The notes below the pieces were generated by a model that made no database searches, was not told where the DNA came from, and saw nothing but the letters and a program-made list of their open reading frames with translations. Made by a program: the position numbers and the translations under genes. Shown here in pieces: positions 16,218-25,802 of a stretch of 64,000 bases of DNA (positions within the stretch are counted from its first letter, which is position 1; each line of letters begins with the position of its first letter). The DNA lies in assembly GCF_001651805.1 (NCBI RefSeq), contig NZ_CP015839.1, positions 1,488,001 to 1,552,000 of the forward strand, written 5' to 3'. The stretch comes from Marinobacterium aestuarii. Its GTDB lineage: Bacteria > Pseudomonadota > Gammaproteobacteria > Pseudomonadales > Balneatricaceae.

Positions 16218-18878
16218 ATGCTCAGTATGGATATTACGCTTTTACTTCCCGGAGCCCCGTCTCAACGCCCCCAGCAATATAATTTGCGATCTGAGTTGCA
16301 GTTGGGTGACGATATTACCGCCAATGAGCTGGAGCAACTGGCAGCCTTGGGCCTGGGCGCGCATATCGCGTGCATTATTGCGGGCATGAACAGCAATAAT
16401 GCACTGATACGCAAAGGCAGTCAGTTATGGCCGCAGGCGCAACTGTTTCATCACCAGGGTGCGCAGACCTGGTCCAGGCAAGTCGACGCCAGTCATCCGC
16501 CGCCAGCGCAAGCGCCGCGGCCGAACAGGTCGGCGGGGGATCAGAATGCAGCGGATGACGCCAACAAACGGGCCAGCGGCATCGTTCACACAACCTTTCT
16601 GCGTCACGCCTGGGGTAAAGACAAGTTCCAAAAAGAGTTGCAGAGGCTCGAGCTGGAGGCCGAAACCCTTATCGACAAAGTCGCCAATCTGGATCAAAAA
16701 ATGCGGCGGGCAAAACGCAGGGGTGATGCGGCCAATGCGCTGGTAGCTGAGCTGTACAAAAAGCTGGGGGCGCTGGGCGACAGTGTCGAATTCGAGCAAT
16801 GGTTCGACGCAACCGTAGCGAAGGCTGAGGCCCCGGTTGCCAAACATTTGCGCCTGGAACTCGAAAAGCGCAGGGAATATATCGTTACACAGCAGGCGAA
16901 GCATCAGGACAATAAAAACTACAGCATCCGCTCTCCTGCGCTACGGCTAAGGGCAGACGGGCATCCGAACGCGCTCACCAACCTGAACCCCGCTGAGCAC
17001 TGGACCATACTGGTGGATGAAACCGGCCAGCACTTCGACCAGGAGGTCGATGCACTCAACGAGAGCGATAAAAATGTGGGTAAAGTCGTTGCACTGGCCC
17101 TGTCCGAACACTGCAAGCTGGCCGCCCTGGAGCCCAGCTTTCATGCAACCAATGAGAGTGATGCGCGTATTGAGGCCGTGCTACGCGAGCTGACGTCCCA
17201 GCCCGTGGGCATCTTCGGCTTTTCCAGCCAGGATCGAGTCTCCAGCCGGTTCAGCTGGCTGCAGCAGGTTGATCAACTGGTGCGCTGGGTACTTCGCCTG
17301 CTGCCGTTAAAAACCTCTGCGCCAACCCGGGTTGAGTTCCTTATCGAGCAGCGCGGCGGTTGGGATAGCAAGGTGGATTGGAAGATACGTACCGAAACTA
17401 TCCTGGCCGAGCTTCAGCAACTAATCCCTGAGCGTTACGCCCGCCTGGCGCTGGATATCCGCTTTATCGACAAAAACGCAAGCCCTTTCAATGGCTACGT
17501 GGATACAGTGGCCAACTGTTGGGGCAGTGCGCAACCGATCAAGAAAAAGCTGCTGCAACACTTTGCGCTGCTCGATCATTGCCTGCTGCATCCCGCCGAT
17601 GACCGTGCCTACGAACGGATGCTGCTCAGCCTGGAGGGAGGCCTGGCGCTGCGTCCTGCCGACTGGTATCAGCTTTTGCAGGAAGGGGGCGACGATAGCG
17701 AACAGGCCTTTACGCTGTTGAGCGGCTGTATCGCTCAGCTGGGCGAAAAGGTACGACAGCAACCAAGGTTATGGAGCGCCTATCTGAATGAGGTGCAGGT
17801 GCAGCTTCGGCACAAGACCTATTCCCTTGCCGGCTTGATGAGAACCATTGCCTGGCTGGAGGCTTACAAACCCCAGGACGCCAATATTCCCCGTCTGCTG
17901 CAGCTCCAGCACAAGGCCGCCTGTCTGGCGGTGTACAATCACCGGGGCCTGTGCAACCCGCAAATGGTGGCAGAAGCGGTAACACTGGCGAATGAGCTTA
18001 TCGACGAAGACGCTCCCCAGGCCTGCGAGATCATCCTCAGGGCCGTGGTTGCCGCGACCAATGCATTCGACTTCAGCAGCATGGATGATTTTGTGCAACA
18101 GTGGCTGCAACTGCCGATTGCGACGCTCGGACTGCTCAATCATGCCAAGCTGCACTCTACCCGGGGGCAGTTGCTGGCATTTCGGGGAGAATTTGCGCAG
18201 GCTGTCGAATCCTTCGAGCAGGCTATCGCGGTGTTCACACGCTTATCCGATCAGGAACTGGCCGCCAGGGAAATCGGGCAAACCCGAACCTATGTGCTTT
18301 TTGCCAGGCTGAATGACCCGACGACGGCGTTCGAGTCTTTCAAAAAACAGCTCGATCAGCACCTTTCCAGTGTGTTTGGATGCAGCCCCGAACGCATCCC
18401 AAGCAATATTGCGAGCAGTGATTCCAGTATGCGTTACACACAGCAACTCTATTTGCGAGCGCTCGTGCGTTATCCATCCGAGATGGCAGCAGAGCGCGAG
18501 CTTTACCTGAACGCACAGGGTCGCTGGCAGGAGGGCGAGGATCACCCCTGGCCTCTGATTCTGGCGTACCGGGCCTGGCTGCTGGCAGAGGCCGGTAACC
18601 GGCCACAGGCCAGCGAGTTGCTGCAACAGGCCATCCACCTGTGCGATGAGATCCCGCACAGCACGCTTAAGTGGATTGGCTGCGTGCTGCAGGCCCTCGG
18701 GAGCAGGCTGGATATAGCCGCTCCCTACTGTGAACCGCTCAACGGCAAAATGGCCGAATTGCAGCGGGCGCTTCCGGGCGCCCCGCATCAGGCGCTGGAA
18801 AAACTACTGCAAGGGGAGGCTTCCAGGCCCCAGCTGCTGAAAGCCCTGAAACAGTGCCTGCCATTTAACTTTCATTGA
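16218..18878 (+). CDS. Large CRISPR-locus protein: RNase H/DUF3800-like core with helical TPR-like tail
   Basis: An 886-aa protein, third in the CARF operon and directly before array 1. I know no named family for it. Residues about 120-230 look like a charged coiled coil. Residues 262-270 (WTILVDETG) begin a strand ending in Asp-Glu, like the first catalytic strand of DUF3800/RNase H-fold enzymes. Further acidic positions follow in FLIEQRGGW (about 375-382), ALDIRFIDKN (about 411-420) and GYVDTVANCWG (426-436), similar in order to the D-E-D-D layout of that fold. Residues about 560-860 are helix pairs, e.g. TRGQLLAFRGEFAQAVESFE, typical of TPR repeats. A nuclease or scaffold role in type III defence is inferred only. 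A start at 16227 is also possible. Confidence 0.75.
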   Translation: MLSMDITLLLPGAPSQRPQQYNLRSELQLGDDITANELEQLAALGLGAHIACIIAGMNSNNALIRKGSQLWPQAQLFHHQGAQTWSRQVDASHPPPAQAPRPNRSAGDQNAADDANKRASGIVHTTFLRHAWGKDKFQKELQRLELEAETLIDKVANLDQKMRRAKRRGDAANALVAELYKKLGALGDSVEFEQWFDATVAKAEAPVAKHLRLELEKRREYIVTQQAKHQDNKNYSIRSPALRLRADGHPNALTNLNPAEHWTILVDETGQHFDQEVDALNESDKNVGKVVALALSEHCKLAALEPSFHATNESDARIEAVLRELTSQPVGIFGFSSQDRVSSRFSWLQQVDQLVRWVLRLLPLKTSAPTRVEFLIEQRGGWDSKVDWKIRTETILAELQQLIPERYARLALDIRFIDKNASPFNGYVDTVANCWGSAQPIKKKLLQHFALLDHCLLHPADDRAYERMLLSLEGGLALRPADWYQLLQEGGDDSEQAFTLLSGCIAQLGEKVRQQPRLWSAYLNEVQVQLRHKTYSLAGLMRTIAWLEAYKPQDANIPRLLQLQHKAACLAVYNHRGLCNPQMVAEAVTLANELIDEDAPQACEIILRAVVAATNAFDFSSMDDFVQQWLQLPIATLGLLNHAKLHSTRGQLLAFRGEFAQAVESFEQAIAVFTRLSDQELAAREIGQTRTYVLFARLNDPTTAFESFKKQLDQHLSSVFGCSPERIPSNIASSDSSMRYTQQLYLRALVRYPSEMAAERELYLNAQGRWQEGEDHPWPLILAYRAWLLAEAGNRPQASELLQQAIHLCDEIPHSTLKWIGCVLQALGSRLDIAAPYCEPLNGKMAELQRALPGAPHQALEKLLQGEASRPQLLKALKQCLPFNFH

Positions 18879-19087
18879 GCCCAACAGGCTGTGCCCACCT
18901 TGCCGGTCGCAGCCTGTTGTTTTCACAGGCTAACGCGGCTAACGCGGCTATCCGCGTTCTGTGTCAGGTCGATCTGTGTCGGTGGCCCTGGCTGCGCAGA
19001 AACAGCGGGTTTCATCAGCAGGCAGGTAGAGCAAAAACAGCAATGAAAGGTCGATCTATGAAGGGTTACTTCTGGTTAAAAATTAAC

Positions 19088-19165
19088 CAACTTTGTGGCT
19101 AAAAATCGATCACTAAAAACAGCTGTTCAAGCTATTGATAGTATGAGATATTTTTTAAGCTCGGA
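19088..19165 (+). promoter_or_regulatory. CRISPR leader of array 1
   Basis: A/T-rich 78-base block directly before the first repeat. It is repeated with a single mismatch before array 2 (23611-23688). Array 3 has a diverged relative. The block ends in CTCGGA next to the repeat in all three. Leaders carry the array promoter and the integration site for new spacers. Confidence 0.85.
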
Positions 19166-20414
19166 GTCCGAGACCTGCCCCGAAACCGGAGGGGATTAAG
19201 ACCAATATCTTCGATCTGTTTCCGGGCTTGCTCAATGTCCGAGACCTGCCCCGAAACCGGAGGGGATTAAGACCAGGCGGTGGCGGTCATCGCCCTGCAT
19301 ACGGTCCGAGACCTGCCCCGAAACCGGAGGGGATTAAGACAAAAAAGGGGGGCCGTAGCCCCTCTTTTTTTGTCCGAGACCTGCCCCGAAACCGGAGGGG
19401 ATTAAGACCTAGGAGATATACCCCATGTACACCATCAAAGTCCGAGACCTGCCCCGAAACCGGAGGGGATTAAGACAAAAGGCTTCGTAGCCTATAAATC
19501 CAAATACAGTCCGAGACCTGCCCCGAAACCGGAGGGGATTAAGACCTACCTCTGTAATGGTTGTGGAGGCATTTGAAGTCCGAGACCTGCCCCGAAACCG
19601 GAGGGGATTAAGACCAATGCTTCATAGTTAATTGGAAATTCATTAATGTCCGAGACCTGCCCCGAAACCGGAGGGGATTAAGACGCAAGAATGGAACTAC
19701 AAAACGTTCGTTTGGTGTCCGAGACCTGCCCCGAAACCGGAGGGGATTAAGACGTTAGTAACGTACTGTGAGATCTGGGGATGAGTCCGAGACCTGCCCC
19801 GAAACCGGAGGGGATTAAGACCCAAATCAAAGACTTCTTGATCGAAGATTGCGTCCGAGACCTGCCCCGAAACCGGAGGGGATTAAGACTTAGCGAGGTC
19901 ACTTGTGTACACGGGGATACCGTCCGAGACCTGCCCCGAAACCGGAGGGGATTAAGACTTCCTAAAATGATCGCGAAACGTAATAATCACTGTCCGAGAC
20001 CTGCCCCGAAACCGGAGGGGATTAAGACGAACATCCGCTTCCCTCCCGGCTTCTGTTGTTGTCCGAGACCTGCACCACCACCGGGTCAGGCACCCAGACG
20101 GTCCGAGACCTGCCCCGAAACCGGAGGGGATTAAGACTTACTGTCAGCGTGACGCTCAGCCCCCTTCCCTTCGTCCGAGACCTGCCCCCGAAACCGGAGG
20201 GGATTAAGACGTGGTGTCATAGTGGTATTCAGCGGCGATGTCGTCCGAGACCTGCCCCGAAACCGGAGGGGATTAAGACATAATAAGCGGGCCATCAGCT
20301 GGCTCGTTTACCGTCCGAGACCTGCCCCGAAACCGGAGGGGATTAAGACGTAACATAGTCGGGCAGGTTCTCAATGCCTTCCGTCCGAGACCTGCCCCGA
20401 AACCGGAGGGGATT
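19166..20414 (+). CRISPR. CRISPR array 1, 19 repeat units of 37 bp
   Basis: The repeat starts GTCCGAGACCTGCCCCGAAA and ends CCGGAGGGGATTAAGAC. Seventeen units are full length (one at 20173 has an extra C). The unit at 20061 keeps only its first 13 bases followed by 27 unrelated bases. The last, at 20383, lacks the final AAGAC. Spacers are about 30-36 bases. The degenerate last unit and the leader at the left show that the array is read on the plus strand, giving a crRNA 5' tag ending in TTAAGAC. It shares its repeat with arrays 2 and 3 and should be processed by the Cas6 at 34041. Confidence 0.98.
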
Positions 20415-20503
20415 AGCGGGTCACAGTTCGGGGCGGGGCGGGGGTGCTGCGCCGGCTGGCTTTCCGAACGCAGGATTGGTGCAGCTTGTTTGGCGGCGGC
20501 TAG

Positions 20504-21520
20504 TTAACCCACCGTTTGCATCAGCGATAGCATCCCCACCGAGCAGTCGTCACCGCTGCTGCCTTTGGTGAAGTCGTCTGAGTAAAAAAAGCGTGTCAGT
20601 GCGCGTCTGCTGAAGGTGTCGCTGCGCAATGCGGCGAACCACTGGCTCAGCTGGATGCTGGCCTTTGAGCCGTCCGTGGCAACCAGCCGCTCGGCGGCAC
20701 CGTCCGACATCACGGCCACGCCGGTCAGCTGGTGGACGGGCAAGAGACCGAACTGCACCTCGTCTGGCTGCAGCTTCTCGTCGATGAAAACGGTCTGGTT
20801 GGCGAATTCACCCTTGCCGTTGTGGCCCAGCGTGCTGAGTACCCGGTCTTTGCGCTCGGATTCATTGCTGGCCCCGGCCTGCTGGCGTTCATGCTCCAGC
20901 ACCAGGGGACTGTCCCCCACCTTGAGCCAGATCAGTCGCTTGCGACCTAGGATGACGGCCGAGAGTGTGCAGCGAAAATCACCGAGCGCCCGGCGGTGCG
21001 CGCGGGACAGATCCTCCAGTATTCCCCGCGCATGCTTGACGATCACAAGCGCGAATTGGCGCGTACGGGCTTCGTCGCTGGCGTCATCGCTATCCAGCAG
21101 CTCTGCCAGCAGGTATTCCAGCGTCTGAAAAAGCCGGGCAAGTCCGGTCACGACAGACTGCGAACCGATTTCCGAGACCGCTGAACTGCCGGCGCCGTCT
21201 GCCACCAGCAGCATGGGGCGCGATGATACCTGCGCCAGCACCGCATCCTGGCAGGGTAGCGGATAACGACTGTCGCGATGCGACAGACCGACCACAGCCT
21301 CATACTGGGCATGCCAGACAGGTGCGGCTGCCTGGGTTATCTGTGTCACAGCGGCGGGCGCCGGGCATGGCTGTACCGGTGCCCGTTTCGAGGCCGCAGG
21401 GCGGGTCGCCTTTCGCACGGGGCCGACGGGTGCCGGCGTGCGCGCGTGTCGGCGCGGCTTGACGCGGATGGATGTCACGACCGGGTTGCGCGCGGCGCCA
21501 AGTTTCTTCTTCCTGGGCAT
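20504..21520 (-). CDS. PP2C-family serine/threonine protein phosphatase
   Basis: A 338-aa protein. After a basic, Pro/Ala-rich N-terminal 70 residues comes a PP2C domain. Its metal-site motifs are LLVADGAGSS, KVGDSPLVL, VMSDGAAERL and GDDCSVG. The CQD in YPLPCQDAV fits the early PP2C Asp. PP2C enzymes remove phosphate from Ser/Thr with Mn or Mg. It is the last gene of a minus-strand operon vWA - kinase - PP2C. This set matches the three-protein module described around TerY-type vWA proteins in tellurite-resistance-like systems. Its stop is 90 bases from the end of CRISPR array 1. Confidence 0.88.
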   Translation of the reverse strand: MPRKKKLGAARNPVVTSIRVKPRRHARTPAPVGPVRKATRPAASKRAPVQPCPAPAAVTQITQAAAPVWHAQYEAVVGLSHRDSRYPLPCQDAVLAQVSSRPMLLVADGAGSSAVSEIGSQSVVTGLARLFQTLEYLLAELLDSDDASDEARTRQFALVIVKHARGILEDLSRAHRRALGDFRCTLSAVILGRKRLIWLKVGDSPLVLEHERQQAGASNESERKDRVLSTLGHNGKGEFANQTVFIDEKLQPDEVQFGLLPVHQLTGVAVMSDGAAERLVATDGSKASIQLSQWFAALRSDTFSRRALTRFFYSDDFTKGSSGDDCSVGMLSLMQTVG

Positions 21521-21572
21521 CTTTGTTCACCTCTGTGTGTTTTTGCAGGATGGGCTGAGGAGGTGCGCCAGC

Positions 21573-22556
21573 TCAGGGCTCGGCGCGATTGCCCCGGTAC
21601 TCACTGGACTTGGGCTGAGCCGGTACTATGTCGCGGGCATGCCACCCCTTGGCCATTTCGCGCCCATACAGCTGCAGTGCCTCTTGCCAGTCACTCAGCG
21701 AGGGTCGGCACTGAGGGTCGTCGGCACCATCGGTGAAGGTCGTAATGAACATTTGCTTGAGCCGGTGCGGCATGTGACTCCAGATGTTGTACCAGGCCCC
21801 CTGCGGAATCCCCCGATTGCCGGTTCCGTAAGCGAAATTGCCGCGGCAGAGGTTGGTGACAGGATCTTCGCCGCCAACAATGTCGTACGGGTGTCGCCCC
21901 AGCATCAGGCATTTAAACAGCACTATCGCCACTGAAAACGCCTCGCTCTGTTCCGTACGCACCAGTTCGCTGAAGGCCCGGTTCTGGTGTTCCTTGGGCG
22001 TCATGTCGGCGCTGCCCACCGGGCAGGCAAAGCGGTGCTTGCCGGCGTGCACCTGGTAGCTGTCGCAATCCAGCAGCGCTACCTTGCCGCTCTGCGGGTC
22101 GGCCAGAAAGTTGTTCAGGTTGTAATCGCCGATCATGATGCCGGCTCGGTGCAGCTGCTCGATGCGGGCCAGCAGGTCGAGCAGGTATCCGACGATCCTG
22201 GACCGATCCAGTTGCCCAAAGTGCCGCTTGTACAGCACGGCATGTGCCAGCAGGAACAGCTGTTTGCCCTGTGCCCGGCGCATCGTGTAGCCGATCCAGC
22301 TGCCACTTTCGTCATAGACAGAGAAAAGCGGCCAGCTGAGGCTGTCCAGCTTCTGCGCGGCGGCCATGCCACACATGGCTTCGACCTTGGGCTGCAGAAT
22401 GGATGAGCGCTTGCGCAACTGTTCCGGGTGATACCACTTGATGAGAATATCGTTCCGCTCCCGGAGTGGGTACACAGCGCCTTCGCCACCTTTTGCCAAT
22501 AGCGGGCCCAACGCCCTGGCAGTCCCCTGAGGGTCGCACACACACAGTTGACTCAT
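21573..22556 (-). CDS. Serine/threonine kinase-like protein of the TerY-associated type
   Basis: A 327-aa kinase-fold protein. Visible parts: Gly-loop AKGGEGAVYPL (residues 21-31), the ATP-binding Lys in ILIKWYHP (about 40), catalytic loop MIGDYNLNNFL in place of HRDLKPxN, and metal-binding LLDCDSYQV in place of DFG. The D and N residues needed for phosphotransfer are present, so it may be active. It is distinct from ordinary Hanks kinases and resembles the divergent kinases grouped with vWA and PP2C genes. It lies between the vWA and PP2C genes in one operon with gaps of about 50 bases. Its likely target is the vWA protein or an unknown host or phage protein (inference). Confidence 0.85.
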   Translation of the reverse strand: MSQLCVCDPQGTARALGPLLAKGGEGAVYPLRERNDILIKWYHPEQLRKRSSILQPKVEAMCGMAAAQKLDSLSWPLFSVYDESGSWIGYTMRRAQGKQLFLLAHAVLYKRHFGQLDRSRIVGYLLDLLARIEQLHRAGIMIGDYNLNNFLADPQSGKVALLDCDSYQVHAGKHRFACPVGSADMTPKEHQNRAFSELVRTEQSEAFSVAIVLFKCLMLGRHPYDIVGGEDPVTNLCRGNFAYGTGNRGIPQGAWYNIWSHMPHRLKQMFITTFTDGADDPQCRPSLSDWQEALQLYGREMAKGWHARDIVPAQPKSSEYRGNRAEP

Positions 22557-22605
22557 CCTGTTCCTCTCCCTTGCTTGAACAAACCGCCCCGCGACCTTGG
22601 CCTGT

Positions 22606-23346
22606 TCAGATGTTGGCCCAGCTGTCCATGGGCGGCAGATCCACCCGCGACGCTGTCGACGCCGAGGCGGAGACCCGGCTCATGCTGGCGGACAGCCACT
22701 CGAAGAACTCGCCGAACTTGAGGCCATCGAGCGGGATCGCCGGTCGGTTGGAAAACTCGCCCAGCACCTGCATGTCCGCACCCTGCACCCCGACCGCCAG
22801 CGCAACCATTTTGCGATTTCCAGACAGCGTCTTGGCACGCTGGGCGGCGCTCTGCCAGTGATCGGTGGGCGCGCCATCGCTGATCACCACCAGCCAGGGC
22901 TGGTAGTAGGCAACGCCGGTCTTGCGGTATTCGCCCTTGCGTTTTTCCAGCGTGTCCAGCGCCAGCTCGACGGCGGCCCCCAGCGGGGTTGGCCCGCTGG
23001 CGTCGAAACGCTGGAACCCGTCGACATTCATGGCTGAGACGAACGGCAGAACCACGTCCACCTGCTGTCCGGCGGTAATGACGCCCACCTCGACGGAGCA
23101 GGCCGCCACTTCATTTCGGTTCAGCGACTCCAGAAAGCGCTGCAGCCCGTCATTCAGTTCCCTGATCGGCTGGCCGGACATGGAGCCCGAGGTATCCAGC
23201 ACGACCATGCAGGCACAGCGCGGTGAGGGGTTATCGATCAGATCGCTCGCTGCAATCGCCTGGTCGTTGGTCATCCTGCCTTCTCCTTTCGCTTCGTTGG
23301 TCATATCCAGCAATGTCCTGCTCAGCACATTCAGCAACCCGCTCAT
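22606..23346 (-). CDS. TerY-like von Willebrand factor A (vWA) domain protein
   Basis: A 246-aa protein with a MIDAS metal site: VVLDTSGSMSGQPI (D-x-S-x-S), the later Thr in SGPTPLGAAVE, and the Asp in VVISDGAPTD. These match TerY-type stand-alone vWA proteins. vWA domains bind partner proteins through a Mg ion and can be controlled by phosphorylation. It is the first gene of the vWA - kinase - PP2C operon. The operon fills the space between CRISPR arrays 1 and 2 with no other gene. There is an alternative start at Met25 (MTNDQAI). Whether the module acts in CRISPR defence or is separate cargo cannot be decided from sequence. Confidence 0.9.
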   Translation of the reverse strand: MSGLLNVLSRTLLDMTNEAKGEGRMTNDQAIAASDLIDNPSPRCACMVVLDTSGSMSGQPIRELNDGLQRFLESLNRNEVAACSVEVGVITAGQQVDVVLPFVSAMNVDGFQRFDASGPTPLGAAVELALDTLEKRKGEYRKTGVAYYQPWLVVISDGAPTDHWQSAAQRAKTLSGNRKMVALAVGVQGADMQVLGEFSNRPAIPLDGLKFGEFFEWLSASMSRVSASASTASRVDLPPMDSWANI

Positions 23347-23610
23347 CCGTACCTCCGCCTTGCGGCATCCACCCTTCGTTTACCCGCCGACACAACAGCA
23401 CAAGCCCGTGTCGCTGATGACAGGTGCCATACTATCGCTGGGCTGCGGGTGAGCGGGGGTTGGCAAGCTTGGCATGCGGTCGGCGCGGCAGGGGAGCCGG
23501 ACTGGCGGCTATTGAAGCCCGTGCTTTTTTCCGGAAGGATTATTGGCCGTTCACGGGAGACTGGCAGAATGGGAGGTTTAAATGAGGGTGACTACAGGTC
23601 AAATATTAGT

Positions 23611-23688
23611 CAACTTTGTGGCTAAAAATCGATCACTAAAAACAGCTGTTCAAGCTATTGATTGTATGAGATATTTTTTAAGCTCGGA
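23611..23688 (+). promoter_or_regulatory. CRISPR leader of array 2
   Basis: Copy of the 19088-19165 leader with one base difference in 78 (GATTGTATG against GATAGTATG). The sequences diverge quickly upstream, so the copied block covers the leader only. It shows recent duplication of the leader-array unit or gene conversion. Confidence 0.85.
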
Positions 23689-25710
23689 GTCCGAGACCTG
23701 CCCCGAAACCGGAGGGGATTAAGACGTTACTTGGATATCCGAAATAACACATTTATTTGGTCCGAGACCTGCCCCGAAACCGGAGGGGATTAAGACATGT
23801 AGATGTGAATAGCGACGTTACCTACACCGTCCGAGACCTGCCCCGAAACCGGAGGGGATTAAGACAGCAAACTTTTTCCCTGATTCATACGTTTGACGTC
23901 CGAGACCTGCCCCGAAACCGGAGGGGATTAAGACTGATCTGATAAACCATGTCATAAGTTTTTTCAGTCCGAGACCTGCCCCGAAACCGGAGGGGATTAA
24001 GACCGTGGGCATCGCTTCCTGGTGTACCGATAGTGGTCCGAGACCTGCCCCGAAACCGGAGGGGATTAAGACTCATCAGAATCATCAGAGGAAGAAGAAC
24101 CAAAGTCCGAGACCTGCCCCGAAACCGGAGGGGATTAAGACGTCAAACAGGGCGTGTTGGATCTTACCTAAGGTCCGAGACCTGCCCCGAAACCGGAGGG
24201 GATTAAGACATGGCGTAAAAGTGGTTGGCTGTTCTTTCGTGTCCGAGACCTGCCCCGAAACCGGAGGGGATTAAGACAACTCAGTGTCGCTGGATGAGTA
24301 GCTACTGGCGTCCGAGACCTGCCCCGAAACCGGAGAGGATTAAGACATTAATAGAGCGTTGTAAATATTTGCCAAAGATGTCCGAGACCTGCCCCGAAAC
24401 CGGAGGGGATTAAGACGGTGCACCTAGCCGAGTTTCGAGCGGGTTCCGGTCCGAGACCTGCCCCGAAACCGGAGGGGATTAAGACCGTAACAAATGGTAC
24501 ATTTGCAGATGGGCTGGGGTCCGAGACCTGCCCCGAAACCGGAGGGGATTAAGACTCTAGACGAGATCGGCACTGGCTTTGACCATAAGCGTCCGAGACC
24601 TGCCCCGAAACCGGAGGGGATTAAGACATGGTGCGCTGACGGGTCATGCGACCGCCAGGTCCGAGACCTGCCCCGAAACCGGAGGGGATTAAGACGATAG
24701 TGGGGGGTACATTGTCAATAATTTATCTGTCCGAGACCTGCCCCGAAACCGGAGGGGATTAAGACTAGCGTTGGTAGTCGCAATAGCGGCCTGTGCAGCG
24801 TCCGAGACCTGCCCCGAAACCGGAGGGGATTAAGACGGTACTTTTCAGTATAAAATACATATCCCAATAGTCCGAGACCTGCCCCGAAACCGGAGGGGAT
24901 TAAGACCGACCACGACGCTCACTTCCATAGCCTTACGTTTGTCCGAGACCTGCCCCGAAACCGGAGGGGATTAAGACTGTTCGTCCTTCATTTCAACGGA
25001 CACATTCAAGGTCCGAGACCTGCCTCGAAACCGGAGGGGATTAAGACCACACAACAGCGCGACCTGCTTCTGTTGCTCGTCCGAGACCTGCCCCGAAACC
25101 GGAGGGGATTAAGACCGTTAGAGGTAGCCGCCGGCGCCACTCTATATGTCCGAGACCTGCCCCGAAACCGGAGGGGATTAAGACAGCTCCATGTGCCGCT
25201 TTCGCCGCGATTTGCGGTCCGAGACCTGCCCCGAAACCGGAGGGGATTAAGACAGCTGAGCAAGACGCTTGGCTGGTTCCTTGGCGTCCGAGACCTGCCC
25301 CGAAACCGGAGGGGATTAAGACCCAAACCTTCAACTGTGATACCTTCTTCTTTGTCCGAGACCTGCCCCGAAACCGGAGGGGATTAAGACGATATCCATC
25401 TGCTTGTACCTCGTTAATTGAGTCCGAGACCTGCCCCGAAACCGGAGGGGATTAAGACCCATTAACTTGCCGAGAGATATGCCTTGCTTGTCCGAGACCT
25501 GCCCCGAAACCGGAGGGGATTAAGACTGGAAGTGCTGTCGCACCGCCATGTTGAGTGCGTCCGAGACCTGCCCCGAAACCGGAGGGGATTAAGACTGTAC
25601 CAACTCGCTAAACCAAAAATGTTTCTTTGTCCGAGACCTGCCCCGAAACCGGAGGGGATTAAGACTCGCGATCCGCTCTGTACTGCGGAGGGTAGTACGT
25701 CCGAAACCTG
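23689..25710 (+). CRISPR. CRISPR array 2, 29 full repeats plus a degenerate end repeat
   Basis: Same 37-bp repeat and orientation as array 1, the largest array here. The full repeats run from 23689 to 25665. Two internal units carry point changes (GAGAGG at 24310, TGCCTCG at 25011). A trailer remnant, GTCCGAAACCTG, lies at 25699-25710. Spacers are about 32-37 bases and no two look alike by eye. The trailing degenerate repeat and the left leader agree on plus-strand transcription. The array stops 90 bases short of the convergent csx1 gene. Confidence 0.98.
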
Positions 25711-25802
25711 GGTAAGCGGTAGTTTCTGGGTGGGGACTTGCGGCTGCAGTCGCTGCCCCGGCAGGGCTTTGGTATTCCTCCGGGGCCTGCGTGCTTTGAG
25801 TT

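Noticed and set aside
19228..20571. ORFs made of repeated RDLPRNRRGLR or RPAPKPEGIKT segments in array 1 (and likewise in arrays 2 and 3)
   Set aside because: They are translations of the CRISPR repeat; no ribosome-binding sites and no protein family.
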